Shown here: positions 39,063-52,600 of the stretch, piece by piece
Numbering within the stretch: the stretch's first letter is position 1
Layout of the letters: each line of letters begins with the position of its first letter
From: Daphnia carinata
Lineage: Eukaryota > Arthropoda > Branchiopoda > Diplostraca > Daphniidae
DNA: 64,000 bases
Assembly: GCF_022539665.2 (NCBI RefSeq)
Contig: NC_081332.1
Location: forward strand, 4,063,884 to 4,127,883
Reading direction: 5' to 3'
Notes under the pieces: model-generated
What the model saw: the letters and a program-made list of their open reading frames with translations, nothing else
The model's database searches: none
Told to the model about the DNA's origin: nothing
Position numbers and translations under genes: made by a program

Positions 39063-40116
39063 AGTATTTCAAAAATAAGCGTCGCAATCAAAAATTTCTT
39101 TCTCATTTTCACTTCCTCGGTGTTCGTTTATTCTTCTAATCAATTTTTAAAGTTCGTGGTCTTTTATCCATTCGTTTACCCACGCCCTATTTAAATTTTA
39201 ATATCTTCATTACCTAATGTTGTCGAACTTGTTCCTACCCTATAAGCGCCCATAGACCAATTTCCAGTGAAACAAAGGATAAATATTAATAGGATCTTAT
39301 ACCAACGTTAACGTTGTGGTTTTATCGCGTTTATTAAATTGAAGACAATTTCAAGATTTAAGCAAAGATTGTCGTGCTTCTACTGGTAACCTGTCAAATA
39401 GCAACGCCTTCCGCTTCATTTTTACACGGCAAACTTGTTGCAATGTCCATACCTAGGCGGTAGGATGATACATTGCTTATCTCTGCCACGAAAAGTGAGT
39501 GATGGTAAGCGATCGCACGGACAACTGTAGCCGTCACACGTGAATTTCAGCCAATACCACCATTGATTATATTATTATTAGAAGACTGTGACAAAGATGT
39601 TATTTAACATCTGAAGCAAACATTGACTGATGGTCTGGATTTTAAAGCAAACTTTAGACTAGAGACGAAGTCTTAATATTTTTCCTTTTTATCTTAAACT
39701 TTTTGATAATATGATGATCAAAATGTTACGAGACTATGCCCTCCCTGCCGCCATCTGTTCTAGTGACATATTTGGAATTTCGTTTTGTTTTACTACGTTC
39801 TGGTGGCGATTATCATGCTCTTTTGTAATACGTAACGCATCGAACTAAAAGAGATTGTTTATCGCATATTGCCAAGAACGGATATAATTCAGATAATAAC
39901 GTTGGGCATGATGTAGATGCGTGCTTACTTGTTTGTAGTCTCAAACCAAGTACGTTCAAACCCTGAGCTATCACTTCTATCGTGGACCCTGTCTCGACTA
40001 GTAGTGCAAAACGTTCGGTAAGATTTGATTGGAAAACGTCACGCGGCTTTTGCGATTACGCTAATAGTTCCTTTAATTTTCTATTGCAGTACTAACCGGT
40101 ACGAGCCCGCTCCAGA
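39063..40116. other. Spacer between the tandem ABCA genes with 5' UTR intron
   Basis: This holds the 3' UTR of copy A and the promoter of copy B. A likely 5' UTR intron of copy B spans 40018-40089 (donor GTAAGA, acceptor CTATTGCAG), ending 27 bases before the copy B ATG. No other gene is evident. Confidence 0.5.
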
Positions 40117-43100
40117 ATGTTTTTTTTACAACTTCGTCAGTTAATGTGGAAAAATTACCTTGTGAGAATCCGATCAAAAGTAAGACACCGTAAAAAATGT
40201 TTAAAGTGGATTTAACTATTAATGCGTTCTTTTATTGTTTTTATTAGGCACGAGTAATCGCAGAAATTATCTGGCCTTTGGCTATATTTATCATACTGGC
40301 TCTTGTCCGACTGGAAGGTCTAAAGCAATACCAAAAAGAATGTAATTAAAAATAATTTGCATTTTAATTGTTGAGCATTTCAAAACATTTGTTTCTTTAT
40401 GTGTTTGAATGCAGGTTATTTGAAAGAAAAAGCTTTGCCTTCAGCGGGCTCCGTTCGATTTTACAAAAGCCTCATCTGCACACCTATGAACTGGTGTTAC
40501 AATGATTACCAAAATTACACTGATCTCTTTGATGAAACTGTGGAGTTCGAACGGTAACTAGAAGATGATGAGGCGTTTTCATTATTTTGTTCTTATCGAT
40601 TTTGTGTCACAGGGCCAGGAAGCTGATTAGTCAAATGGAAAATGTCCTGATAAAGGGATCCGCAGACGCTGAGGTATCTATTTAAGATAAAGTTTACGTT
40701 TCCATATGTGTTTGACTCATCGTTGACGTATACCTTTGCGCTTATGTGTATCTCTGCGAAGGCTGTAGGCAATTTAGGTTATTCTTCCGCTCTAAAACAG
40801 TTATCTGTATGGGGCTCTGATGGTGCCTACGTAGGAAGTTACGAAAATGGACAATCGCCGATTTCTACCAACTCTTTACTGCAAAACTTTACTATGGATA
40901 TTCTTCCATCACCAGATAGCAAAGGAATTTTTGACGCAGTAAAGAGGAATGCAACTCTATCGACAATAGGGAAATTCAATTTCTCGAGTGGGATATCTGT
41001 CGTATCTCTTGACAACCTAAACGCCGAATTTCAACGTTTGGATTCAACATTTTCAATTTTTAAGTGAGTTCCATCCTTTTTTTAAGGTTTGCCTAATTCA
41101 TAATTGGTTTTTTTTTTTTTTTTTTTTTTATAATAGGGAAATTTCCAATTCAGAAATAGGAAAGTTTGCTGAAAGACTATGGGTTTCAAGAGATAAAAGT
41201 AACATCGACAATGAATCAAACTCGACTTCCATTGTACCTGTCCTTACAACAGTATGTGGTGCTAATCCGCTACCTCCGAGTTTCTACAGCTCAAGAGCAA
41301 CGCCAAGACTTTCCAAGTACATGCAGTGAATTATGTTTTTGCATACGCGAGGGTTCTTTTATCCAAAATTAACCTTCATACAGGAAAAGACCGAATAATT
41401 TTGAAAGAAACTCTCCCTTGAAAACGGAAGACAATCTCCCGCAGATTTGCACTGATCTGTTTGCAACTTTGCAGAACAATTCGCAAACTGAAGCACTGTT
41501 TGAGTACATCTATCCGTTTATTAGGTAAATGTTACATTCAATTCTTCTTAAAGTAACAACGAGCCAAAAATGCTGTAATGTTTTATTTCATTTTGTAGGG
41601 GGAGACTCGTTTACGCACCCAATACACCTGCGTTTGCTCGTTTGGTTGAAAAGGTGAACACTACTTTCCAGGATATAAAAACTATTCAAAACTTGGCTAA
41701 CGGTTGGCTGGAAATTTCACCCAACATAAGTTCTATGTTGAACAACCTCGAAGAGACCATTATTGAAGCCATGGATAACTTTGAAAATTCTACGGAGATT
41801 GTTGCAGTTTTAGAAGAGGCCCTTAAACGGGTTCAGAGGTAAAATCTTGGTGTTCACTATTTTAAATATGTTGTAATGTTTCGATTGGTCGTTGTTTGCA
41901 GCATCCAAACCACTTTACTGCAACTAGACGCCCTCGCCAGATTTTTTAGCGTGTATATAGAGGTAAGGGAAAATTTACTTCTTGCAGCAAACTTCTTCCT
42001 CCTCATCTTAATCCCTAACTCTGCTTAGTGTTACGAGTTCGATAAATTTGAAGGGTACTCTACCGAAGAAGAAGCAGTCGTTCGCGGCCTCAATTTGTTG
42101 AACGAGAATCAATTATGGGCTGTCATTATATTCGACAGCGCCGACTCCAATTTCACATCAGAGGATGAACTACCTAAACACATATCATACAAGATAAGGT
42201 GTGAATATCCCTGTAAATTAGTTAAGTACCATAGAACTCACTTTTTCTCTTGGTACCACATCAGAATGGACAAATTTGTTATCGACACAACCGAAAGGAT
42301 AAGGGATTATGTGGAAACACCATTACCACGAAATGATCCTCGCGCTGGACATATAAAATATTTTACCTCGGGCTTTATATACTTACAGGATAAGATTGAG
42401 CACTCAATTGCTGCACTCCAATCTATGAGTGAAACTTTTCCTGGGATGTTTATGCAACAATTTCCGGGTCCTTGTTTTGTCTTCGACACATTTCTTTTCG
42501 CTATTGGACCTAGCTTTCCACTCTACATGAATCTAGCATTCGTCTTCACTTGTGCCATGATTATCAAATCAGTTGTTTATGAAAAAGAGCGCCGGCTCAA
42601 GGAAACCATGAGGACAATGGGACTGAGTAACGGAGTCCATTGGCTTGCGTGGTTTATCGACAGCCTTCTCATTTTGCTCTTCGCCTGTATCCTGCTTCCA
42701 CTTATTATCTACGTGAGTATTTTCTTTTTTCCTCTGTTTTCGTCCACTAACAACTACTCGTTTTCTGCAGTATGGAAACCTTTTGGAAAAAACGAATCCG
42801 TTCGTCGTTTTTGTTTTCCTCCTAAGTTTTAGCATCGCGACCATTTGTTTTAGCTTTTTGGTTTCAACTTTCTTCAGTCGAGCTAATCTTGCTGCAGCAT
42901 CGGGAGCTTTTATCTATTTTCTTTGTTACCAACCAGCTAGTCTCCTCGACTTGGGATTCGAAACCTCATCATATGCGGCAAATCTTCTATTGGTAAGAAC
43001 CATTGTTGTCGAATCGACAACGTACATAAATTTTCTAAAATTTCCTGTTTTTACAGAGTTTGTTTTCAAACGTTGCATTTGGAATCGGCAATGCTTACTT

Positions 43101-46100
43101 AATTGGGCTTGAAGAAAATGGAGAAGGTGCTCAGTGGAGTAACATTGGAACAAGTCCCAGAGAAGGGGATTCTTTCTCTCTGTTGGAGTGCATCTTAATG
43201 TTGCTACTAGATTCCGTCGTTTATTTAATATTGACTTGGTACATTGAAACCGTCTTTCCAGGTTTGAAATGAGTTCATACATCACTGAAGAAGAAAATTG
43301 TAACATGTGCATTTGTATAGGACAATATGGTATCCCGAAACCATGGTATTTTATGTTTCAGTCTTCCTATTGGTTTTCAAGTAAAGACAATTCCAATATC
43401 GTGACATTTGGCCCACGGACTGGAGCAGGTTAGTTTCTAGAAAGTAAGAAGAGTTGACGTATAGATTATTACCTAATTATTTTTTCGCTTACGCTCTCTA
43501 GAGAACTCGGATCTCATCGAAGACGAATCCAATAGAAATCTGATGGTTGGAGTTAGTATCCGTAATCTTGGAAAAACATATTCTAACGGCAAAGAAGCAC
43601 TTCGAAATCTCAATATTGATTTCTATGAGGACCAAATTACTTCCTTTCTTGGACACAATGGAGCCGGGAAAACCACTACAATGTATGGACATTTTATTTT
43701 CTAAATAAGGATCTTTCACTTAAATGTTTACGCATTCCTTACAGTTCTATCTTGACCGGACTCTTTCCTCCATCGAGTGGCACTGCATCAATCAACGGCT
43801 TAGATATCCGTTATCAAATAGACGATATTCGGCATCAGCTTGGTGTATGTCCGCAACACAACGTCCTTTTCGATCTGTAAGGACCTCGTACATTTATGCT
43901 CACGTATAATTAACTTAACTGAAGTATATAATTCTGAATTTACCAACGCAGACTTACAGTGGAGGAGCATTTGCGCTTCTTTGCAAATCTGAAAACCGGA
44001 GAACTAGTTGAGTCTCGAAAAGAAATTGACAAAATGATTGAAGACTTGGGGTTGTCGCACAAAAGGCACGACATATCAGAACACCTATCCGGTGGAATGA
44101 AAAGAAAACTATCAATTGGAGCCGCTTTCATTGGAAATTCAAAGTGAGTGGATTTTTACAAACTTCGTTTTGATCCAGTTGATTAATTATATATCAAACT
44201 ACAGAACGGTGATTCTAGACGAACCCACAGCAGGAGTAGATCCTTACTCTCGGCGATCCATCTGGGATATTCTTTTGAAATACAAAGCAGGTACGTTGCC
44301 GATAATGTTCGTTGTGTAATTACCATTCTTAATATGTTTACGTTTTCATATTGCAGGCCGAACCATCATCTTAACTACCCATTTTATGGATGAAGCTGAT
44401 ATACTGGGAGACCGTATAGCAATCATTTCACAAGGACAATTGAAATGTTGCGGCTCTTCTCTCTTTCTTAAGCAAAAGCTTGGATCTGGCTACTACCTGA
44501 CTGTCGTCAGAAAAGATAATGCTAGTCGCGACGGCCCGATAAACAACGGTCAAGTGCGTTCGATAGAATACTTTCTAACAACAACAAAAAAGAAATTATT
44601 TTTATGTCAATTATAGGCAAATGAAAACCAAATCCCTCAAAATACAATGGAAATTGATACGGAAAGGATTGTGACCTTGGTGAAGCAACAGATTCCCAAT
44701 GCAACTATTGTTGAAAATGTAGGATCTGATATCGTGTTTTGCCTTCCCGAGTTTGATGAAGCAGGACTTCGCCAGCGAAACAAGTTTCCTCACCTTTTTG
44801 ATGATATAGACTTGAATATGGAACAACTTCGTGTCGATAGCTATGGCGTTTCGGACACCACTCTTGAAGAGGTAGGTTTTCTCTACTGCTAGCTGCGTGG
44901 ACAACACTAACCACATTGCTCAATAGATTTTTTTAAGGGTGGCCGATGATCCTTCCGCTGATTTGAATTTCCCACAGGCCAGCGTTTCTGATCTTGGTAT
45001 GAAAATCCTCAAACATCTCTCACTACTGGTGATCCAGAACTTTACATTTTTTTCATCTTCAATTTTAAGGAGACGAAAACCCATACAGGGAGGAAAATGG
45101 AGGTTCTGATTCCTTTAATTTGGAGTCAAATGAAAAATTGAAAGGAAAAAAATTAGTAGCTCAACAGATGAAAGCAATGTATATTAAAAGATTCAGCAAC
45201 TCCAAAAGAAATGTAAAAGGATTCTTCTGTGAGGTATGCATAGCAGATGATTGGGACGATTTGAATAATGAACAGTGGTAAAATTTTGGCATCCTAGATT
45301 GTGTTGCCGTGTATCCTAGTCATCATTGGTGAGCTATTCTCATTGACTCTAGACCTGGAAACTCCTCAGCCAGCTTTAGTTCTTTCACCTTGGCTATACG
45401 GAGATGTTAACCAAGTATTCTATTCGAATCACGAACCCGATGGAAAATGGGCCAACGCATACGTGCATAATATGTTGAATGAAACGGGAATGGGAGTCAG
45501 ATGCCTCGATGGTGAGCCATTGCTTGGGTAAGCACAGTTTATTTTTTGTTTGTTTTCGTTTTTTGCTTTTAGAACAAATGTTTTATTGCTTTTTTTATCC
45601 GGTTTTAATCTATGCTTTACAAATTGCACAGATTAAATTGTTCTCTATATAATATCGGACTACTCAACCCCACTGCTAATCCGGAAATTTATCAAGATAT
45701 CACCTGCCCCTGCAATGACTTTGGCGCTCCAATCTGCCCAGCAAATGCCACACAACAAGGGGAGTTATTCCACTATGGCTCTGTTTCGTACGATGAATTT
45801 TATGACCTAGAGGATAAAAACATATCTACTTGGATTCTTCGGACGCACGAAGAGTTGAACAAAATCAGGTATGTTTAGTGAAATTGCATCTGAGTTTAAG
45901 GCTAAACAGATAAGACTATTCATTTTATCTGTCCTCATTTGTACTTAACATTCATATGAATTGTGATAAAAAAAGAATCGGTGGTTTCGAATTCGGCGTA
46001 CATCAGGATCCCCCCCTACAAAATGCTTCTAAAAATAACGTGAGGGTATGTTCAAATGCAAGAGATCATAATTTGAATTTTACGTAATTGAATCTATTTC

Positions 46101-49080
46101 GCACCCTTTTTCTTCCCTAACCAGGTGTGGTTTGATAACAAAGCTTGGGCTTCCTCTGTATCCTATTTGAACGCGATCAATAATGTCATCTTGCGTTCAT
46201 CTTTACCACCATCAAAAGATCCATTCCTATACGGGATCACTGTGATCAATCACCCAATGGAATTCTCTTCCAGAGAAGTCGTTGACAAGTAAGGCAACCC
46301 CTCATTCTTAAAATTAAGATAATCTGGAAATGATCCTTTGAAATAATTGTCCGATTTCAGCGAACAAGTTGCGGTCAGCCTTGCCTACGCGCTTACGGTT
46401 TTATTTGCCTTGAGCTTCGTACCCGCTTCATTCGTCATTTTCTTGGTAGAGGAACGGACTTCCAAAGCTAAGCATCTGCAGTTTGTCTCCGGTGTGAAAC
46501 CGACAACCTTTTGGGTAGCATCGTACACTTGGGATCTGGTAAATAATTTTGAAAATTGAAAAGAACCAAAATCCCAATTTTGACTAACACATTATGGAAT
46601 TCTAGGTCAACTATTTGATTCCATGTATTCTAGTAATCCTGATATTCCTCGCCTTCGGTCAATGGGAATATGTCGGAGAAACAAGCATCGGTGGTTTTAT
46701 CCTTTTGCTAGTACTTTTTGGGTGAGTCTCCTGGCTTTCTTTCATAAATTTTATTATGCTACTTTATTCAATCAATGTTTTTGTAGGGTTTCCGCAATCC
46801 CGCTGATGTATCCGACAAGCTTTGTTTTTTCAGTACCGAGCACGGCCTTTGTTGGCCTGGCATGTGCCAATTTATTCGTTGCTATTGTCACAGTGATTTC
46901 GTCTTACGTTCTTCAGCTTTTTGACGATGAGGTAATTATTGCACGAATTAAATTGCTCTTCCAACAATTGATTTTGATCAATTTTTCATGGCAGCACTTG
47001 ACCGCAGTTGGTGAAATCCTTGACCAGGTTTTTCTCATATTCCCGCACTTCTGTTTTGGTAGAGGTCTTATAGATTTAGCTGAAACCTATTTCACAGCAA
47101 AGAATTTCGAATTGATTGGTAAAAGATCAAACTCTTAAATTATCAAGTATTCAGTGCTTTTAAATGATTGCAATTTATGATAATCAGGTGTTGTTTACGA
47201 AAGAAACATATTTGACTGGAATTATCTAGGCCGCTACTTTGTGTGCTTCATATTGCAAGCCATCGTCTTCTTCGCATTTAACCTGATGTTACATTACCCT
47301 TTTTTCCCTAAATTGATTGCGCGCTATTATCAGGTAATTGTTAAACAAATACTTTTATCATCGGCTTCTTTGTTTACGTTCCCTGATTTTATAATTGAAA
47401 ATTCCAGAAAAAGAGTTTGTCACCTTTAGGACCTGAAGATGCAGATGTCGCGCGCGAACGCGCTAGAGTTGAAAAAAGCGATGGTTATATGGATGAGTTG
47501 CTCCTACAACGACTGACGAAGGTGCGCACACATAAAATGTGTTGATGAAACGTTATCAATTGTAATTCTTTTTAATCTTTGAAGGTTTACAACGGACAGA
47601 AGAATCCAGCTACGGATAGGTTATCTTTCGGCGTAAAGAAAGGAGAATGCTTTGGATTACTTGGGGTCAATGGCGCTGGAAAGTCCACGACGTTCAAGGT
47701 AATTTTACAATCTAATAGTTTCATATTTCTCGCATTTCTCAGCGACATTATACATTTATACTAGATGTTAACTGGAGATGAAACTGTAACGAATGGAAAC
47801 GCCTTTGTCGGTGGATCGTCTATCCTCACGGACTTGAGCGAAGCGCAGCAAAATTTGGGTTAGTTCATCAACTGTAAATGAATTTTTTGCTTCTTAATTC
47901 ACCTTAAATTACTCGTAACAAGGTTATTGTCCACAAGAAGACGCACTTCTGCCTTTGCTGACAGGCGTTGAGCATCTAGAGCTTTTCGCAAGGCTTCGTG
48001 GAGTTCCGAAACAGCATATCAATAAGGTGAAAGAACTGATCCGTTCACTGAAATTTTCTTTTAACTGAGTTTTCTTTTATTTGTTTAGCTCGTCAACGAT
48101 AATCTGAGAAAATTGAGCCTTATTCCTTACAAAGACCGGTGTGCGGGAACTTACTCTGGAGGAAACAAACGAAAGCTATCGACAGCTATAGCCTTGGTGG
48201 GCAACCCTGCGGTCGTATTCCTTGTAAGCACAAAGTTCGGATTGAATGTCCAGAATTGTAATTATATCTAATTGAGTGTCTTTACAGGACGAACCTTCCA
48301 GCGGTATGGACCCAAGAGCTCGACGATCTCTTTGGCAAGCTGTGATTGACGCTATTAAAGATAAGCGTTCTGTTTTGCTTACATCGCATTCGATGGAGGA
48401 GTGTCAAGTTCTGTGCACACGTCTAGCGATCATGGTCAACGGAACGCTCCGATGTTTAGGCTCGGCACAACATCTAAAAAATAGGTTTGATTTCAAAACT
48501 CGTTTGTCTTAATTTATTGTTTATACTGACTGTAATTTGTTGATAAATTTAAAGGTTTGGCGACGGTTACATGATTAACGTACGTTGCGAAGTGGAGACC
48601 ATAAGCGAAGTGTTGCAATGCGTTGAATCGCTCATTCCCGAAGCTCGACTGCGTGAACGGCGTTCACGTCAACTCATTTGGCACGTCCAACCTAACCTGT
48701 TGCAGATTTCAACATTATTCCAGCGAATGGAAGACGCTCGAACAGCTACACCTATGGTAAGTGCTTCTATTTATTAAACCAGGTTTTTATAACATTTAAA
48801 TGCAATGGGATTGCTGTGGTTCTTTAAATAACCAAAGGTCGACTATTCGATTACCCAAACTACACTGGACGATGTATTTGTCCGCTTTGCACGTCTGCAA
48901 CGAGAAGTTCTCGACGACGGAGCTAGCGAAGGTTCTTTCTAAAATTATTGTTTGTAGTTACAGCTGCTAATGGGTCATTTATTATGTGACAATGCAGAAC
49001 CCGAATTTGACTTGTCAACGCTTTCTGGAACACATAATAACAGTATTTCAACGGATGACGATCTACTTACCGCCCTCTAA
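40117..49080 (+). CDS. ABCA1-type full ABC transporter, tandem copy B
   Basis: This is the second of two adjacent ABCA paralogues with the same layout as copy A. It starts [20 protein letters not shown]. The order is an extracellular domain (about 40414-42440), a membrane block (42480-43260), NBD1 (43530-44510: [32 protein letters not shown]), a second membrane half (about 45160-47340) and NBD2 (47580-48490: [28 protein letters not shown]). The tail has [13 protein letters not shown] and ends DDDLLTAL, a possible PDZ ligand. All joins inspected keep frame. Exon borders largely match copy A, but copy B lacks the intron that splits GVHW/MAWF in copy A. The first extracellular domain differs strongly between copies, while NBDs and membrane blocks are close. 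It is presumably a lipid exporter; the specific lipid is unknown. Confidence 0.93.
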
Positions 49081-49610
49081 AGAAAAATCCGTCGAAACTC
49101 TTTTAAAGTATATATTTCTAATTTATACTCATATTGGACTATGATTGTAGGATTCTGTCACCGCAAAAAAACGAAATTCGATGAGACTAAACGGTTGACG
49201 TTGTGAAATGGGTTGCGACCTATTTAAAATTTATTGACTGTATTGGAGTTTCAGTTTGCAGGAGCGAATAGCCATAACCTAAATATGTGTTGGTGCAATC
49301 CGGCGATTTGATGCCGTGTGGTCTTCGCCATTTAGCTCACAGTGAGCCGGGCAGAGCCGCCCGTTTTGCCTACTTGTGTTTCGCTAAGGTTCGCATTCGC
49401 GCCAAATAATTCGTCACGCGATGAGTGTGGTGTGCATGGATATTACTTCGTCTACACGATCTTCAATTGGTTAAAAGTCTCTCGCCCCAGATGATCTGGT
49501 TTCCGTTTTTTTTATTCCAACCCTCCTCATTTCCCTTCGAACTTTCTATATCAAAGACATTGAGCCTGATCTTGCCAGTTCGTTTTCGCAGTTTCCCAGA
49601 GACGCTTGCG
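49081..49610. other. ABCA copy B 3' UTR and GH18-mucin upstream region
   Basis: This is a 530-bp spacer. No TATA box or polyadenylation signal stands out, and no gene is evident. The region just before the ATG at 49611 is pyrimidine-rich. Confidence 0.5.
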
Positions 49611-52600
49611 ATGGTGTGCCTCCGCCGACTCGTCGGATTCACGTTCATTCTACTTGTGTTTAAAGCCAATGGAGTTCAAACTGGGGTCAGTGGACCACTG
49701 TTAGCTTGCCATGTTCCATTGGAAGTGAAAATTTTCGGTATGTTTGTACTTACGTTATTCTTTAAATTGATGGATTTTTAGCGTCTGTTCAATATTAATG
49801 ATTGATAATTTTAATCCATTTAGCTGATTCATCCTATCAAGCTTCATCGGCTGATTTGAAACCGTGCACGCACATCATTCTGAGCAGTGCCAACGCACTT
49901 TTCCTGCCCAGCAGCAACGCCTCTTTAGCATCTATCCTGGTTAGTGAAAAACGCAGCTTAGAATTACTCAAGCAACAAACTCCCGAAGCCGAATTCAGTT
50001 TCAGCCTTCGGTCCAGCAACACGGTGCCCGCAACGAGACACCTGAAAACAATTTTCAATGGGACATCATCCGTTGCCCTGTTGGTCGAATTTTTGCGAAT
50101 CAATAAGCTCAAGAGCTTCGACATTGCTTGGGACTTGATTCAATCTGCTCCAGACTATGGTCCACAGTTGAAAAGCTTGAGAACTACCCTAGGAAAAGAA
50201 GGATTCAGTTTGACTACTACGATCGGTGTGGAAGTTGATCGCATCGACGCATTCAATGTGACTAAGATCGCCTCCATCGTGGACCGTATCTTTCTCGTGT
50301 CCTCTTACAATCGTCACTACAGTGGTAGTCAATATCCTTTAACCGAAAAAAAGGTAGAACAGCCGTTCGATGCCCTAGAACTAAACGAAGGAACGTTCTT
50401 GAAACTCTACTCTACATTAAATTTGAGCTGGAAAAAGATCGTCGTTGGGTTATCCCTGAAAACGCTTGTGTGGAAACTCAACTTGGGGACGATAGCAGGC
50501 ACGCAGTTTAGCCAGTACCAAGCTGTTCTGCAACTCCAGAACTACTATGAATCATGCAAAACAGTCAATAGCAGCTGGCGACTTCAACAGCAACCAACAA
50601 GTCCATTTTATCAACTTGCTGTAGCTCCCAATAATGATCAATGGATGATCCATATCGATCCTTTGACGCTGGGCAGGCGTGTGGACCTATTGAAGCAATA
50701 TGGTTTCGGTGGAGTGGCTCTCTACGATTACTATCAGGCAAGTTTATCTCAGCTGACAGTTTTGGGTGTTCACGATCTTATTTATTCTGTTGATCACGTG
50801 ATTTAGGATGATTTCGCAGGTATCTGCAACCCCAAGGGAAAGATTTACCCTATGATTGAACAGGCCGGCCGAAGCATTCGTAACGGCAATTTGACAAAGC
50901 CCTTTCCGAAGATTGACGTAAATAATGGATTCTGCATTCCATTTCTCGGACTGACCAGTGAATGCAATGGGGCCTTCAACTTGGGAACGCCAGAAATAAG
51001 TACCACGTCGTTGGAATTAACTAGCACTTCTACGTCATCTACTGTTCCAGTTACAAGAACCACGTTTCCGGTCGTGAATAATACGCCTACACGTGAATCG
51101 TATGCGGCAGAAACTGGTGTTACGGTGCCAAGTTCTTCAACAAGTGGTGCCACTATTGCTATGGCTTCTTCCTGGGCTCAGGTGGCGGATGCTGAACATC
51201 TGGTTCGCACTAGAAGGAGTTCAGTTTCATCAAGCGACTTGGGAACAGAGCCTTCATTTTCCTATTTGAGGCCTCCTGGCTTTGATTTGGTGGACATTGC
51301 ACCCAGTCTTTCGTCATGTGAGTAATACGCTGTTATTCTATGCTTTGGAAACTTCTTATGTTTCATTAATAATTAATGATTCTTGTGTCGTATAGCAAAT
51401 AGCAACGTAGGATCACCTGCTTCGAAATCTTCTACTACAACAAATGTTACTCGAAATATAGTAACGAAAGCTTCCAAAGGGAAAGTTGAGCCATCCCATG
51501 ATAATCAGACAAACTTGTCAGATGCTGTCACAACTACGATCAGCCAAACGCTTGAATTGCCTACAACAGCTGGGAACCAGGCAATGCTAGCGATTCAAGA
51601 AACTACACAGTCAACCACGGATATTGGTATGCAAGAGAATATAGAGCAGTCCCCCGAACTATTAACATTTTAACCCATGCATTTCCCTATATCATCAGTG
51701 TCTTCTAAAGTATCATCATGGAAGTTTGAAATTCCGACTGCCGCCCCGTCCTTTTCCAATCCGCTATCAGAGTTGGATACATTTGCAGAAAACGAACCTC
51801 GGATCGGCACACCTTTACGGAGCTGTAATCCTATCAAATAAAATTTGGATCATGGACCATAAGAACTAATTATTTTATCCGACAGCCATCGAGAATGGAG
51901 CACCCGCTGTATCACCGACTTCTACATCTGAAATTGATCGGACGACGGATTCTACCATTGTTTCAACCGTTCCGTCATCTCAGGCGGTTATGACGTCATT
52001 TCAAACTGAAGTGGAACCCTCGAACAACTGTAACTAGATTCTTATGTTCAACGTAACACGACCTCTTACTGGACTCTTTCCTATTTTCTCTTTTCTTGTT
52101 TAGTTGAGGCCACCACTGAAGTCATAATGTACGTTTCAGATAGCACAGAGAACACTGTACCTCCATCAAAGGCTGAATTAGATTTACATTATAGTTCGAC
52201 AACCAGACCTCAAGCTGCAATAGATCAAGATCCAACAGCTCCAAGTCAGTATTCTGGGTTTACAGGTGAACCGATGGAGCAAATCACACCTGAGCTTTCG
52301 ACCTTAGCTGATAACAATCTGGAATCGCCCAGTAATGTCCCAATGCACTCGGCAATAACGGATGTTGAGTATGAGGCGCCAGTGCTTCAAGAGCTTGTTG
52401 CTCCGTCAGTACAACAAGTAAAGGAAGATGACGAAAGCACCTCTGCGTTCACGATGTCGACAGAATATCCAAGTTCGACCCTTTTATCAACAGCAAGTTT
52501 AATGTCTAACGAAGATGCACCATCTTCGTTGGGTATGGATTTTTCAACGCCGCATGTAACACCTATTGCGGAGGAAGATGTTGGCGAAGTGGAATCGGAG

